Source: Flavobacteriales bacterium | GTDB taxonomy: Bacteria; Bacteroidota; Bacteroidia; Flavobacteriales; Flavobacteriaceae | DNA length: 64,000 nt | Assembly (NCBI GenBank): GCA_018335925.1 | Contig: JAGXRF010000061.1 | Span: 20,575 to 84,574 of the forward strand | Direction of reading: 5' to 3' | In this document: positions 18,463 through 29,330 of the stretch, piece after piece | Layout of the letters: every line of letters begins with the position of its first letter | How positions within the stretch are numbered: the stretch's first letter is position 1 | Translations under genes and position numbers: made by a program | The notes under the pieces: generated by a model | Database searches by the model: none | Told to the model about the DNA's origin: nothing | Seen by the model: the letters and a program-made list of their open reading frames with translations, nothing else

Positions 18463-19815
18463 ATGGCTCAAAAACCAAGTTTAGCAAAAGGAACTAGAGA
18501 TTTTAGCTCCGAAGAAGTTTTTAAAAGAAATTACATCATTCAAATCATTCAAAAACACTTCCAACGATTTGGATTTGCACCTATTGAAACGCCATCTTTT
18601 GAAAACTCAGAAACACTATTGGGAAAATATGGTGAAGAAGGTGATCGATTGATTTTTAAAATTCTTAATTCTGGAGATTTTTTAGCCAAGGCGGATGCAA
18701 CATTATTACAAGAAAAGAATTCCACTAAAATAGCATCACAAATTACCGAAAAAGCTTTAAGATACGACTTAACCGTACCATTTGCTCGCTATGTGGTGAT
18801 GCATCAAAATGAATTGGTTTTTCCGTTCAAGCGTTACCAAATACAACCGGTTTGGAGAGCAGATCGTCCGCAAAAAGGTAGATTCAGAGAGTTTTACCAA
18901 TGCGATGCCGATGTGATTGGTTCTACCTCGTTGTTGCAAGAGGTGGAATTATTACAACTTTATGATGCTGTTTTTACCGATCTTGGGTTGCACGGAGTTA
19001 CTTTAAAAATGAACAACCGTAAAATTTTATCGGGTTTTGCCGAAATTATGCAAGCACAACAACAATTGATTGATTTTACAGTTGCTTTAGATAAGTTAGA
19101 TAAGATAGGGGAAGAAGCTGTAAAACAAGAAATGTTAGACAAAGGCATTTCTGCCGAGGCAATTGCCAAAATCCAACCTTTGTTCTCCTTTTCAGGAAGT
19201 AATACAGACAAATTAAATACTTTAAAAGAATTGTTGTCCACTTCTACCATCGGAATGCAAGGTGTGGCTGAAATGGAATTTTTAATCGAAACCATTCAAG
19301 AAATTGGTTTACAAACGGCTCAATTACAAATAGAAGTTACCTTGGCAAGAGGCTTGAATTATTATACCGGAACTATTTTGGAGGTAGCAGCACCTCAGGT
19401 TCAAATGGGCTCGATTGGTGGTGGGGGAAGATATGACGACTTGACTGGAATTTTTGGATTAAAAAATATGAGTGGAGTCGGAATTTCTTTTGGTTTAGAC
19501 CGAATTTACTTGGTTTTAGAAGAATTAGGTTTGTTTCCGGATTCTGTGCAAAACTCGTTAGAGGTTTTGTTTATGCAAGATGGCCAAACTCCTTTGGTAT
19601 TGGTATTGAAGTCCATTCAACAGCTTAGACAAAAAGGAGTGATGGCAGAGTTATACCCGGATGCTACCAAATCTGACAAGCAATTCAAATATGCCGAACG
19701 TAAAAATGTCACTTGGTTGGTTCGCAAAGCAAGTGCAGAGCAACTAGAAGTAAAAAACTTAAAAACAAACGAAGTTGAGACATTGGATTGGAATGATTTT
19801 TTGTCAAAATTTTAA
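18463..19815 (+). CDS. hisS: Histidyl-tRNA synthetase
   Basis: KGTRDFSSEE, RYDLTVPFARYV, ARGLNYYTGTILEV, GGGGRYDDL. Confidence 0.97.
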   Translation: MAQKPSLAKGTRDFSSEEVFKRNYIIQIIQKHFQRFGFAPIETPSFENSETLLGKYGEEGDRLIFKILNSGDFLAKADATLLQEKNSTKIASQITEKALRYDLTVPFARYVVMHQNELVFPFKRYQIQPVWRADRPQKGRFREFYQCDADVIGSTSLLQEVELLQLYDAVFTDLGLHGVTLKMNNRKILSGFAEIMQAQQQLIDFTVALDKLDKIGEEAVKQEMLDKGISAEAIAKIQPLFSFSGSNTDKLNTLKELLSTSTIGMQGVAEMEFLIETIQEIGLQTAQLQIEVTLARGLNYYTGTILEVAAPQVQMGSIGGGGRYDDLTGIFGLKNMSGVGISFGLDRIYLVLEELGLFPDSVQNSLEVLFMQDGQTPLVLVLKSIQQLRQKGVMAELYPDATKSDKQFKYAERKNVTWLVRKASAEQLEVKNLKTNEVETLDWNDFLSKF

Positions 19816-19847
19816 ATTTTGGTCATTTTAATTATTAAGTCGAAAAT

Positions 19848-19878
19848 TTTGTGCGACCAATTACATTGCGTAAATTTG
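19848..19878 (+). promoter_or_regulatory. Bacteroidetes-type promoter of FabH-like gene
   Basis: TTTG-N19-TAAATTTG. Confidence 0.5.
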
Positions 19879-19916
19879 ATATCCTAATTTTTGATAGTTA
19901 ACTTAAATAGAAGTTT

Positions 19917-20924
19917 ATGTACCAATCATATATAAAAGGTTTGGGGTTTTATGTGCCCGAAAATGTGGTTACCAACCACGATTTAACCAAGATAATGGAT
20001 ACTACTGATGAATGGATCCAAGAAAGAACCGGAATTTTAGAGCGAAGACATATCAACACTCCTGAAGAAAACACGACTTCGATGGGGGTAAAAGCAGCAA
20101 AAGTTGCCATTGAAAGAGCAGGAATTGATAAAAATGAAATTGATTTTATCATTTTCGCTACATTAAGTCCGGATTATTATTTCCCTGGTCCGGGTGTTTT
20201 GGTGCAAAGAGATTTGGAATTGCCAACGGTTGGTGCTTTGGATATTAGAAACCAATGTTCTGGGTTTGTGTATGCATTGTCTATTGCAGACCAATACATC
20301 AAAACTGGGATGTATAAAAGCATCTTAATTATTGGATCGGAAACCCACTCCCGAGGACTAGACATGACTACCAGAGGAAGAAATGTTTCTGTAATTTTTG
20401 GAGATGGGGCAGGAGCAGCCATTGTTTCTAGGTCTGAAAAAGAAGGCAAAGGAATTTTATCTACCCACTTACATTCCGAAGGGCAACATGCAGAAGAATT
20501 GGCAGTAATTGCACCGGGTATGGGCAAGCGTTGGGTAACTGATATTTTGAAAGATAACGACCCGGATGATATTTCATATACACCTCATATGAACGGACAG
20601 TTTGTGTTTAAAAATGCCGTTGTTCGTTTTAGCGAAGTGATCATGGAGGGTTTGCAAGCCAATCAATTGCAAGTTTCGGATATCAATATGTTGATTCCGC
20701 ACCAAGCGAATTTAAGAATCTCGCAATTTATCCAGCAAAAATTCCACTTACAAGACAATCAGGTATACAACAACATTCAAAAGTACGGAAATACTACTGC
20801 TGCCTCTATTCCAATCGCCTTAACTGAGGCATGGGAAAAAGGCATGATTAAAGAGGGTGATTTGGTAGTGTTGGCAGCTTTTGGTAGCGGTTTTACTTGG
20901 GGTAGTGTGATTATGAGATGGTAA
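19917..20924 (+). CDS. 3-oxoacyl-ACP synthase III family protein (FabH-like)
   Basis: VVTNHDLTKIMDTTDEWIQERTGI, ALDIRNQCSGFVYAL, IPHQANLRI. Confidence 0.93.
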   Translation: MYQSYIKGLGFYVPENVVTNHDLTKIMDTTDEWIQERTGILERRHINTPEENTTSMGVKAAKVAIERAGIDKNEIDFIIFATLSPDYYFPGPGVLVQRDLELPTVGALDIRNQCSGFVYALSIADQYIKTGMYKSILIIGSETHSRGLDMTTRGRNVSVIFGDGAGAAIVSRSEKEGKGILSTHLHSEGQHAEELAVIAPGMGKRWVTDILKDNDPDDISYTPHMNGQFVFKNAVVRFSEVIMEGLQANQLQVSDINMLIPHQANLRISQFIQQKFHLQDNQVYNNIQKYGNTTAASIPIALTEAWEKGMIKEGDLVVLAAFGSGFTWGSVIMRW

Positions 20925-21007
20925 TTTTATAATCTTATAATTATTGTTTAACTGTTTTTTGATTTCTCTTAAAAAGTTTCGTCAATCAAAGCCACAATTA
21001 TATATGT

Positions 21008-21043
21008 AAAAAAAATCTCGGAATTTCCGAGATTTTTTTTTTT
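21008..21043. terminator. Bidirectional terminator between convergent genes
   Basis: aaaaatctcggaattccgagattttt perfect palindrome with A/T tails. Confidence 0.9.
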
Positions 21044-22328
21044 ACATTATTAAACTTACTTCTTTAATTGCTTGTAAAGTTTGATCTAAATCATCATACG
21101 TTAAGGCATCTGTTAAAAACCAAGTTTCATAAGCAGATGGAGCAATATAAATACCTCTTTCTAACAATCCGTGGAAAAACTTTTTGAATAAATCATTGTC
21201 TCCATTTTTGGCAGTAGTAAAATCAACCACCGGGTCTTGGTGAAAATGAATAGAAATCATAGACCCTACTTGGTTAATTGTAAAAGGGATATTGGTGTTG
21301 GCAAAAATTTCTTGCATTCCATTTTTCAAATAAATTGTTTTTGCTTCTAAAGAGGTAAACACCTCAGGGTGATCATTCAAATATTGCAACATTTCATAAC
21401 CAGCTGCCATAGCTAAAGGGTTTCCTGATAGAGTTCCCGCTTGGTATACCGGACCTAATGGAGCCAAATGATTCATGATTTCTTCTCTTGCAGCAAATGC
21501 ACCCACTGGCAAGCCGCCTCCAATTACCTTTCCAAAACAAACAATATCTGCATCTACCTGATACAATTCTTGTACGCCACCTTTGGCCAAACGAAAACCG
21601 GTCATTACCTCATCAAAAATAAGTAACGCTCCATTTTCCAAACAAAGCTGTTTTAAACCTTGTAAGAAACCTTCTTTTGGAGGTACACAACCCATATTTC
21701 CTGCAACAGGTTCTACAATGATTGCTGCAATTTGTTCCGGATTAGATTGAAACAAATGTGCTACTTCCTCCAAGTTATTATAAGAAGCTAAAAGCGTATC
21801 TTGAGCAGTTCCAGGGGTGATACCCGGACTGTTTGGTACTCCAAAAGTACTTGCTCCACTTCCGGCTTGAATCAAAAACGAATCAGAATGTCCGTGGTAA
21901 CAACCTGCAAACTTGATGATTTTATGACGTTTGGTATACCCACGAGCTAACCTTATCGCACTCATACATGCTTCGGTACCAGAATTTACAAATCGAATTT
22001 TATCAATATTTGGCACCATTTCAACTGCCAATTTTGCAATTTTGGTTTCCAATTCGGTTGGCATGCCAAAAGAAGTTCCTTTTTCTGCGGTAGTTTTGAT
22101 GGCATTAATTACCGGCTCAAAAGCGTGCCCTAATATCATCGGTCCCCAAGAATTGATATAATCTATCAATACACTTCCATCTTCGTCATACAAATATGCC
22201 CCTTTGGCTCTTTTAACAAAAATGGGGGTACCACCTACGGCTTTAAATGCTCTAACTGGAGAGTTTACTCCTCCTGGGATATATTGTTGTGCTTCTACAA
22301 AAAGCTGACTACTTCGTTGGTATAACAT
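21042..22328 (-). CDS. hemL: Glutamate-1-semialdehyde 2,1-aminomutase
   Basis: [50 protein letters not shown]. Confidence 0.97.
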   Translation of the reverse strand: MLYQRSSQLFVEAQQYIPGGVNSPVRAFKAVGGTPIFVKRAKGAYLYDEDGSVLIDYINSWGPMILGHAFEPVINAIKTTAEKGTSFGMPTELETKIAKLAVEMVPNIDKIRFVNSGTEACMSAIRLARGYTKRHKIIKFAGCYHGHSDSFLIQAGSGASTFGVPNSPGITPGTAQDTLLASYNNLEEVAHLFQSNPEQIAAIIVEPVAGNMGCVPPKEGFLQGLKQLCLENGALLIFDEVMTGFRLAKGGVQELYQVDADIVCFGKVIGGGLPVGAFAAREEIMNHLAPLGPVYQAGTLSGNPLAMAAGYEMLQYLNDHPEVFTSLEAKTIYLKNGMQEIFANTNIPFTINQVGSMISIHFHQDPVVDFTTAKNGDNDLFKKFFHGLLERGIYIAPSAYETWFLTDALTYDDLDQTLQAIKEVSLIM

Positions 22329-22329
22329 G

Positions 22330-23235
22330 TTATTTTACTTTTAAAATTTGACCAATAGAAATGTTATTGTCGTTCAAATTGTTCATCTTTTTTAATTCCT
22401 CCAATGTCATTTGGTATTTTCTGGATAAGGAATACAAGGTATCTCCTTTTTCTACACGATGTGTTTTTATCAAAGTAGTTTCAATGGAAGAATTTGAGTT
22501 GGAAGAAGGATTACTTTTAGGCTTTTCATCTGCCAAAACAGGCTTTCCTAAAACTTCTGCATCAAAACGATGCAATTGGTATCTTTCTATCAAACTAGTT
22601 AATTTATCTGGATATTTAGGATCTGTAGCATAGCCTGCATCTTTCAAGCCTTTAGCCCAAGCCTTGTAGTTATCTTTTTCTAAAGTAAATAATTGCACAT
22701 AATATTTTCTGGTACTTAAAAAAAGAGCATGGTCACGAAACGATTCGGATGGATCTTTATACTTTCTAAAACATTCGTCTTTGGCATCATCGTCATGAAA
22801 TATTTGATCTCCTTGCCATTCTTTATGGCATTTTATACCAAAATGATTGTTTGCTTGTACACTAAGTCTTGCAGTACCTGCACCTGATTCCAAAATTCCC
22901 TGTGCCAAAGTAATACTAGCAGGAATTCCGAATTCTTTCATGTTGCTTTTGGCAGTTTCTTTAAATTGATCAATATAGTCCAAAACCACTTGCTGGGTGA
23001 TTTTTACTGTAGAAGTTGCCTTTAATTCTTCTTTTGGAGATGTGCTTTCAGAAACAGTTGGCTTACTCACATTGGTGCTAGCTGGTCTGCTTGAAGTATT
23101 GGCAGGCCTAGATGTGGTTGCAGTTGGTTTTGAAGTTTGGATAACTGATTTTCCTTTGTTGTTAGAAACTGTTTTCTTTTGTGTTGAACAACTTGCTAAG
23201 AAAATTAAGCAAAAGGCAAATAGTAATTTATGCAT
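22330..23235 (-). CDS. Glucosaminidase-domain lipoprotein with C-terminal LysM
   Basis: Lipobox [20 protein letters not shown], Lys[30 protein letters not shown]. Confidence 0.93.
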   Translation of the reverse strand: MHKLLFAFCLIFLASCSTQKKTVSNNKGKSVIQTSKPTATTSRPANTSSRPASTNVSKPTVSESTSPKEELKATSTVKITQQVVLDYIDQFKETAKSNMKEFGIPASITLAQGILESGAGTARLSVQANNHFGIKCHKEWQGDQIFHDDDAKDECFRKYKDPSESFRDHALFLSTRKYYVQLFTLEKDNYKAWAKGLKDAGYATDPKYPDKLTSLIERYQLHRFDAEVLGKPVLADEKPKSNPSSNSNSSIETTLIKTHRVEKGDTLYSLSRKYQMTLEELKKMNNLNDNNISIGQILKVK

Positions 23236-24151
23236 AAGTAATGGTTGTCTTGTTTTTGTTTTTTAAGGTTTCATTCATTCCATCAATTCCTTGTAAACCA
23301 CCTGTGTGGATAACTAAGATTTTGGTGCCTCTTTCAAAATAATTTTGTCGGACCAAATCTAAAATACCATACATCATCTTACCTGTGTATAACGGATCTA
23401 ACGGAATTTTAGTTTGCTTATAAAATTCATTCAGCCATTTGATTAAATCGGAAGTTACTTTTCCGTACCCCCCAAAATGATAATCATTAACCAAATTCCA
23501 TGAATTTTCAGAAGTCACAAATTTACGAATATCTTCGACTAAAAATGCTCCTTTTAAAGCCGGAAAACCTATAATTTTTTGATAATTTTTCGCACTATTA
23601 ATTATTCCAGCAATAGTCCCCCCTGTACCTACTGCACATGCAATCTTGTGAAACTCGCTGTCGTTATTGGATAAAATTTCTTCACAACCTTTGATTGCCA
23701 GAGCGTTGGTACCTCCTTCTGGAATCCAATGATGTTCTTGTAATTCTGGAAAAAAAGCGGGTATTGCTTCTTTATTTTGGTACAATTCTCTTGAAATAAA
23801 TCGAAATTGCATTCCAAATTTGGCTGCTTTTATTAATGTTGGATTTTGTTGCCATGCATGCTGCAGTTCTTCTCCCCTAATAATTCCGATGGTTGGTTTT
23901 TGAAATAAGAATCCGGCATAAGCTACAGCCAATATATGGTTTGAATATGCTCCTCCAAAAGTAACCCAACCTTGAGAATTCAAATTTTCCAGTAGGTTAT
24001 ATTTGAGTTTTCGGAACTTATTCCCTGAAATATATGGGTGTAATAAATCCTCTCTTTTGATCCAGATTTCTACTTTAAATTTATCTAACCATTCCAATTC
24101 CAACTTTTGGTTGACGGAGTTTATTTCATTAAATACTTCCAAAAACTCCAT
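23228..24151 (-). CDS. PLP-dependent ACC deaminase / D-cysteine desulfhydrase-like protein
   Basis: KREDLLHPYISGNKFRKLKYNL, TFGGAYSNHILAVA, ACAVGTGGTIAGI. Confidence 0.92.
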   Translation of the reverse strand: MEFLEVFNEINSVNQKLELEWLDKFKVEIWIKREDLLHPYISGNKFRKLKYNLLENLNSQGWVTFGGAYSNHILAVAYAGFLFQKPTIGIIRGEELQHAWQQNPTLIKAAKFGMQFRFISRELYQNKEAIPAFFPELQEHHWIPEGGTNALAIKGCEEILSNNDSEFHKIACAVGTGGTIAGIINSAKNYQKIIGFPALKGAFLVEDIRKFVTSENSWNLVNDYHFGGYGKVTSDLIKWLNEFYKQTKIPLDPLYTGKMMYGILDLVRQNYFERGTKILVIHTGGLQGIDGMNETLKNKNKTTITYA

Positions 24152-24453
24152 GTTTTTCTATTTTGCAGATAATTGGATTGGTGTTCATTGGCATAAGCTT
24201 CTTTTTCAAAAGAGACGTTTTTATAAGCTTTTTCCCAACTTTGAAGTTGTACCCAGTGATAAGTAAATTCTATGATATACCATAAGAAAAAAAATATCCA
24301 TAGCAACTCCAATTGTTGTTTGAAATGAATTTTTTCGTGTTGTATAAATTTTTGACTTTGTAACAAATTTCGATTTCTTAGCAACAAAAACGGAAAAATT
24401 GCCACCCCTTGGATGTTTTTCTTCATTAAAAAAGGAGCAACTAAAACAATCAT
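24121..24453 (-). CDS. Small membrane protein with HExxH motif (putative M56-like mini-peptidase or relic)
   Basis: QHEKIHFKQQ HExxH followed by TM segment and FEKEAYANE; start at 24453 avoids extensive overlap with divergent DUF5522 gene. Confidence 0.6.
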   Translation of the reverse strand: MIVLVAPFLMKKNIQGVAIFPFLLLRNRNLLQSQKFIQHEKIHFKQQLELLWIFFFLWYIIEFTYHWVQLQSWEKAYKNVSFEKEAYANEHQSNYLQNRKTWSFWKYLMK

Positions 24454-24471
24454 TTTTTGAGAAATCGTTAA

Positions 24472-24660
<189 letters not shown>

Positions 24661-24729
24661 CAAATAATCTTAGCAATATTAATCACACAAAAAATAGCAA
24701 TAAATATCAACCTAGTAAAAAAAGCTGCA

Positions 24730-26745
24730 ATGCATACTATTATAGATACTTTAGTTATTGAAAAATTTCAACAAGAGATATTGGCTGGAATTCCTCAAGA
24801 ATTACCTCAACCTAAGCCCTATGATCCATTGGTAAATCATGCTCCAAAACGGAAGGAAATTTTAACGCAAGAAGAGAAAAAGTTGGCTTTAAAAAATGCG
24901 TTACGATATTTTGACCCAAAGCATCATGCAGCACTTTTGCCAGAATTTAAGGAGGAATTAGATACTTACGGTAGAATTTACATGTATCGTTTTCGTCCGG
25001 ATTACAAAATTTATGCTCGACCAATTTCCGATTATCCCGGAAAATGTGATCAAGCAAAAGCCATCATGTTAATGATTCAAAATAATTTGGATCATGCGGT
25101 TGCACAACATCCACATGAACTAATCACTTATGGTGGCAATGGAGCCGTATTTCAAAACTGGGCACAATATCGCTTAACCATGCAATATTTAGCTGAAATG
25201 ACGGATGAACAAACCTTGGTAATGTATTCGGGCCACCCCATGGGATTGTTTCCTTCACATAAAGATGCTCCAAGAGTGGTAGTAACCAATGGCATGGTAA
25301 TATCGAATTACTCTAAACCAGACGATTGGGAAAAATTCAATGCCTTAGGAGTAAGTCAGTACGGACAAATGACTGCGGGTAGCTATATGTATATTGGTCC
25401 ACAAGGAATTGTACACGGAACTACCATTACCGTGTTAAATGGATTTAGAAAAATAAATAAAAATCCGAAAGGAAAGTTATTTGTAACTTCCGGTTTAGGA
25501 GGAATGAGCGGTGCACAACCTAAAGCCGGGAATATTGCAGGATGTATTACCGTTTGTGCAGAAGTAAACCCAAAAATTACCCAAATCAGACATGAGCAAA
25601 AATGGGTAGATAAAATCATTACCAATATCAATGAGTTGGTGCTAAGAGTTCAAAAAGCTCAAGCGAATGAAGAAGTTGTTTCCATCGCTTATTTAGGTAA
25701 TATTGTAGAAGTTTGGGAAAAATTTGCAGAAGAAAACATCACGATTGATTTAGGTTCTGACCAAACTTCGTTACACAATCCGTGGGCTGGAGGGTATTAT
25801 CCAATTGGGTATAGTTTTGAAGAAGCCAATGAAATGATGGCAAACGACCCCGAAAAATTCAAAGAGGAAGTGAGAAAAACTTTACGTAGACATGCCGATG
25901 CCATCAACCAACATACGGCAAAAGGCACGTACTTTTTTGACTACGGAAATGCCTTTTTGTTAGAATCCTCCAGAGCCGGTGCCAACGTACTTTCAGATCA
26001 TCCAACCATTGGAAGAGAATTTAAATATCCTAGTTATGTGCAGGACATTATGGGACCCATGTGCTTTGACTATGGTTTTGGTCCATTCCGATGGGTTTGT
26101 GCTTCTGGAAATCCGGAAGATTTAGCCAAAACCGATCAAATTGCCTGTGAAGTTTTAGAGGAAATGATGTTACATGCACCGGATGAAATTCAACAACAAA
26201 TGGCAGATAATATCCAATGGATCAAAGGAGCCCAACAAAATCAATTGGTAGTTGGTTCGCAAGCCAGAATTTTATATGCGGATGCGGAAGGAAGAATGAA
26301 AATTGCAGAAGCATTTAACAAAGCCATAGCCAAAGGAGTATTAGGTCCGATTATTTTAGGGAGAGATCACCACGATGTATCTGGAACAGATTCTCCTTAC
26401 AGAGAAACCTCTAACATTTATGATGGTTCCAGATTTACCGCAGATATGGCCATTCACAATGTGATTGGAGATAGCTTTAGAGGAGCCACATGGGTTTCTA
26501 TCCACAATGGTGGAGGTGTTGGTTGGGGAGAAGTAATCAATGGTGGATTTGGCATGGTTTTGGATGGATCTGAAGATAGTGATAGAAGGTTGAAATCAAT
26601 GCTTTTTTGGGATGTGAATAACGGAATTGCAAGAAGAAGCTGGGCAAGAAATGAAGGTGCCATTTTTGCGATTAAAAGAGCGATGAAAACGCAACCTTTA
26701 TTAAAAGTTACCATCCCTAATATAGTAGATGATGGGTTGGTTTAA
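24730..26745 (+). CDS. hutU: Urocanate hydratase
   Basis: ELITYGGNGAVFQNWAQYRLTMQYL, YSGHPMGLFPS, GLGGMSGAQPKAG, GRDHHDVSGTDSPYRETSNI. Confidence 0.96.
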   Translation: MHTIIDTLVIEKFQQEILAGIPQELPQPKPYDPLVNHAPKRKEILTQEEKKLALKNALRYFDPKHHAALLPEFKEELDTYGRIYMYRFRPDYKIYARPISDYPGKCDQAKAIMLMIQNNLDHAVAQHPHELITYGGNGAVFQNWAQYRLTMQYLAEMTDEQTLVMYSGHPMGLFPSHKDAPRVVVTNGMVISNYSKPDDWEKFNALGVSQYGQMTAGSYMYIGPQGIVHGTTITVLNGFRKINKNPKGKLFVTSGLGGMSGAQPKAGNIAGCITVCAEVNPKITQIRHEQKWVDKIITNINELVLRVQKAQANEEVVSIAYLGNIVEVWEKFAEENITIDLGSDQTSLHNPWAGGYYPIGYSFEEANEMMANDPEKFKEEVRKTLRRHADAINQHTAKGTYFFDYGNAFLLESSRAGANVLSDHPTIGREFKYPSYVQDIMGPMCFDYGFGPFRWVCASGNPEDLAKTDQIACEVLEEMMLHAPDEIQQQMADNIQWIKGAQQNQLVVGSQARILYADAEGRMKIAEAFNKAIAKGVLGPIILGRDHHDVSGTDSPYRETSNIYDGSRFTADMAIHNVIGDSFRGATWVSIHNGGGVGWGEVINGGFGMVLDGSEDSDRRLKSMLFWDVNNGIARRSWARNEGAIFAIKRAMKTQPLLKVTIPNIVDDGLV

Positions 26746-26749
26746 CTTT

Positions 26750-26818
26750 GTTTAAAGTTTCAGGTCGAGATGAAGCCGAACTTGTCTCGATGCTGACCGA
26801 AGCGTCAGCATTTCAAGT
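26750..26818 (+). repeat. REP-like double-hairpin repeat, copy 1
   Basis: gtcgagatgaagccgaacttgtctcgatgctgaccgaagcgtcagcatttcaagt; 46/55 nt identical (hand alignment) to reverse complement of copy 2. Confidence 0.75.
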
Positions 26819-26870
26819 CTGTGATTTTACTGATTATAATTTTTGTTGATTAGTAATTAAAAACATAAGT

Positions 26871-27404
26871 ATGAAAGCATTTTATATTTTCGCGTTAAGT
26901 ATACTGTTTTTAACCTCCTGCAGCAGTGTACAAGTGCACAGTGATTTTGAAAAAGGGGTGGATTTTAGCAAATACCAAACCTATGCATTTCAAAAGAGTA
27001 GTATTGATAGAGTAGAAATTTCCGACATCGACAAACGTAGAATATTAAGAGCTCTTGAAAAAAACTTATCCGAAAAAGGATTTACAAAAAGCGAACAACC
27101 GCAATTTTTAGTGTCATTTTTCACCAAAGAAAGAGAACAAGTAGATGTTTGGCAAAACAACATGGCCTGGGGTTGGGGCTGGGGCTGGGGACCTTGGTGG
27201 GGGCCAAGTTGGGGAGGCACCCAAGTGTCAAGTTATACCGAAGGGACTCTATATATTGATATTATTGATGCCTCTACTAAAGAACTCATTTGGCAAGGTT
27301 ATGGGGTTGGTGCTTTAAATCCAAGTGCTAAAAATAAAGAAGAAAGAATCCACCAATTTGTTTTGGAAATTTTAAAGAAGTATCCGCCACAAAAAAGTAA
27401 ATAA
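26871..27404 (+). CDS. DUF4136-family lipoprotein
   Basis: Lipobox TSCSSVQVHSDFEKGVDFSKYQTYAF; WG-rich insert; C-term TKELIWQGYGVG. Confidence 0.9.
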   Translation: MKAFYIFALSILFLTSCSSVQVHSDFEKGVDFSKYQTYAFQKSSIDRVEISDIDKRRILRALEKNLSEKGFTKSEQPQFLVSFFTKEREQVDVWQNNMAWGWGWGWGPWWGPSWGGTQVSSYTEGTLYIDIIDASTKELIWQGYGVGALNPSAKNKEERIHQFVLEILKKYPPQKSK

Positions 27405-27414
27405 TTAAATCATA

Positions 27415-27440
27415 AAACTCCCTTAAGGGAGTTTTTTTAT
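27415..27440 (+). terminator. Intrinsic terminator
   Basis: aaaactcccttaagggagtttttt. Confidence 0.85.
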
Positions 27441-27484
27441 GCATGTCTAAATTCATATCTTTACCTCTCTATAACGATTGAAAT

Positions 27485-29254
27485 ATGGAATCCGCTTTTG
27501 AAACTAATCCGCTGATCGAACGATTACCAGAACACCTAAAACAATTTATCAAACCGCAAAATTATGAGGACTACACACCTATTAACCAAGCAGTTTGGAG
27601 ATATGTGATGAGAAAGAATGTAGATTACTTAAGTAAAGTTGCTCATGAATCGTATGTTGAGGGATTACAAAAAACCGGTATTTCCGTTGATTCTATACCT
27701 AGTATGTATGGGATGAATCGTATTTTGAAAGAAATTGGATGGGCAGCAGTTGCTGTAGATGGCTTTATTCCTCCAAATTCCTTTATGGAATTCCAAGCAT
27801 ACAATGTGTTGGTAATAGCAAGTGATATTCGTCAGTTGGAACACATCGAATACACTCCAGCTCCAGACATTATTCACGAAGGTGCTGGTCATGCTCCTAT
27901 TATTGCCAATCCGGAGTATGCCGAATATTTAAGAAGATTTGGTGAAATTGGCTGTAAAGCTATTTCATCGGCTAAAGACTATGAATTATATGAAGCCATC
28001 CGATGGTTATCTATACTAAAAGAAGCAGAGGGGAGTAGCGAAGAAGAAATTAAAAAAGCGGAGAATTTGGTGAACGAATTGCAACAAAATATGGGAGAAC
28101 CAAGCGAAATGGCTCGTATAAGAAACCTACATTGGTGGACCGTAGAATATGGCTTGATCGGTACTGTAGAAAATCCAAAAATTTATGGAGCAGGTTTGTT
28201 GTCGAGTATTGGTGAAAGTACTTGGTGCATGACTGATGCGGTGAAAAAAATTCCATATTCTATTGCAGCAGCCGATCAGAGTTTTGACATTACCAAACCA
28301 CAACCACAGTTATATGTAACACCCGATTTTGCGCATTTAAGTTTGGTTTTAGAAGAATTTGCCAACAAAATGGCTTTGCGAACCGGTGGCTTAGAAGGAG
28401 TTAAAAAATTGATTGATTCCAAAGCTTTAGGAACGATTGAACTTAGTACAGGTTTACAAGTTTCAGGAGTATTTACCAACGTAATTGAACACGAAGGAAA
28501 ACCTATTTACATCCAAACTTCTGGTAAAACTGCATTGTCATACAGAGAAAAAGAACTGGTTGGTCATGGAACGGAATACCATGCAGAAGGCTTTGGAAGT
28601 CCCATTGGAAAACTAGTAGGCATTAACATTGCCATAGAAGAAATGAGTCCGAGAGATTTAAGAGCTTACGACATATACGAATCGGAAGTAGTAACCTTAG
28701 AATTTGAAGGTGGTGTTAAGGTTTCTGGAGAAATTGTTACCGGCACCCGAAATTTACAAGGAAAAATCATGTTGATCAAGTTCAAAAATTGCACTGTAAC
28801 TTATGGTGAGCAAGTACTATTTCAACCGGAATGGGGTATTTATGATATGGCAGTTGGAAAAGAAGTGATGTCTTGTTATGCAGGTCCAGCAGATGTCAAT
28901 AGTTTTGATATGATCACCCATGTACCAAGTTCGCAGACCATCAAATCGATCATTTCAGAAAAGCGAACTCAGTTAGAGAAATTATATGCTGAGGTTAGAA
29001 ATTTAAGAGAGTCAAATAACAAGGAGGTGACATTGTTAGAAGCGATCTTTGAAAACATCCAAAAAAACCATTCGGATGATTGGCTCTTGGGTGTGGAAAT
29101 TTTGGAGCTAGCAAACCAAAACCAATGGAAGGATTTGAAAGACAATGTGGTTTTTTATTTAGAAAAAACTAAAGACAATAGACCTGAAGTTGCCCATTTA
29201 ATTGATGGTGGAATGCAGTTAATTTTACAAAATGAACCCGTTAGTGTCTCCTAA
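27485..29254 (+). CDS. Aromatic amino acid hydroxylase (biopterin-dependent, phenylalanine hydroxylase-like) with long C-terminal extension
   Basis: PDIIHEGAGHAP (Fe-binding His pair), WWTVEYGLIGTVENPKIYGAGLLSSIGE. Confidence 0.92.
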   Translation: MESAFETNPLIERLPEHLKQFIKPQNYEDYTPINQAVWRYVMRKNVDYLSKVAHESYVEGLQKTGISVDSIPSMYGMNRILKEIGWAAVAVDGFIPPNSFMEFQAYNVLVIASDIRQLEHIEYTPAPDIIHEGAGHAPIIANPEYAEYLRRFGEIGCKAISSAKDYELYEAIRWLSILKEAEGSSEEEIKKAENLVNELQQNMGEPSEMARIRNLHWWTVEYGLIGTVENPKIYGAGLLSSIGESTWCMTDAVKKIPYSIAAADQSFDITKPQPQLYVTPDFAHLSLVLEEFANKMALRTGGLEGVKKLIDSKALGTIELSTGLQVSGVFTNVIEHEGKPIYIQTSGKTALSYREKELVGHGTEYHAEGFGSPIGKLVGINIAIEEMSPRDLRAYDIYESEVVTLEFEGGVKVSGEIVTGTRNLQGKIMLIKFKNCTVTYGEQVLFQPEWGIYDMAVGKEVMSCYAGPADVNSFDMITHVPSSQTIKSIISEKRTQLEKLYAEVRNLRESNNKEVTLLEAIFENIQKNHSDDWLLGVEILELANQNQWKDLKDNVVFYLEKTKDNRPEVAHLIDGGMQLILQNEPVSVS

Positions 29255-29330
29255 AATTTGTCTACAGTAACTTTTGTTACCATCCACATTAAAAAGCTGC
29301 TTTACTTTTGCATCAAATAAATATAAAATT

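Noticed and set aside
20177-20527. 116-aa minus-strand ORF
   Set aside because: Antisense to the FabH-like gene.
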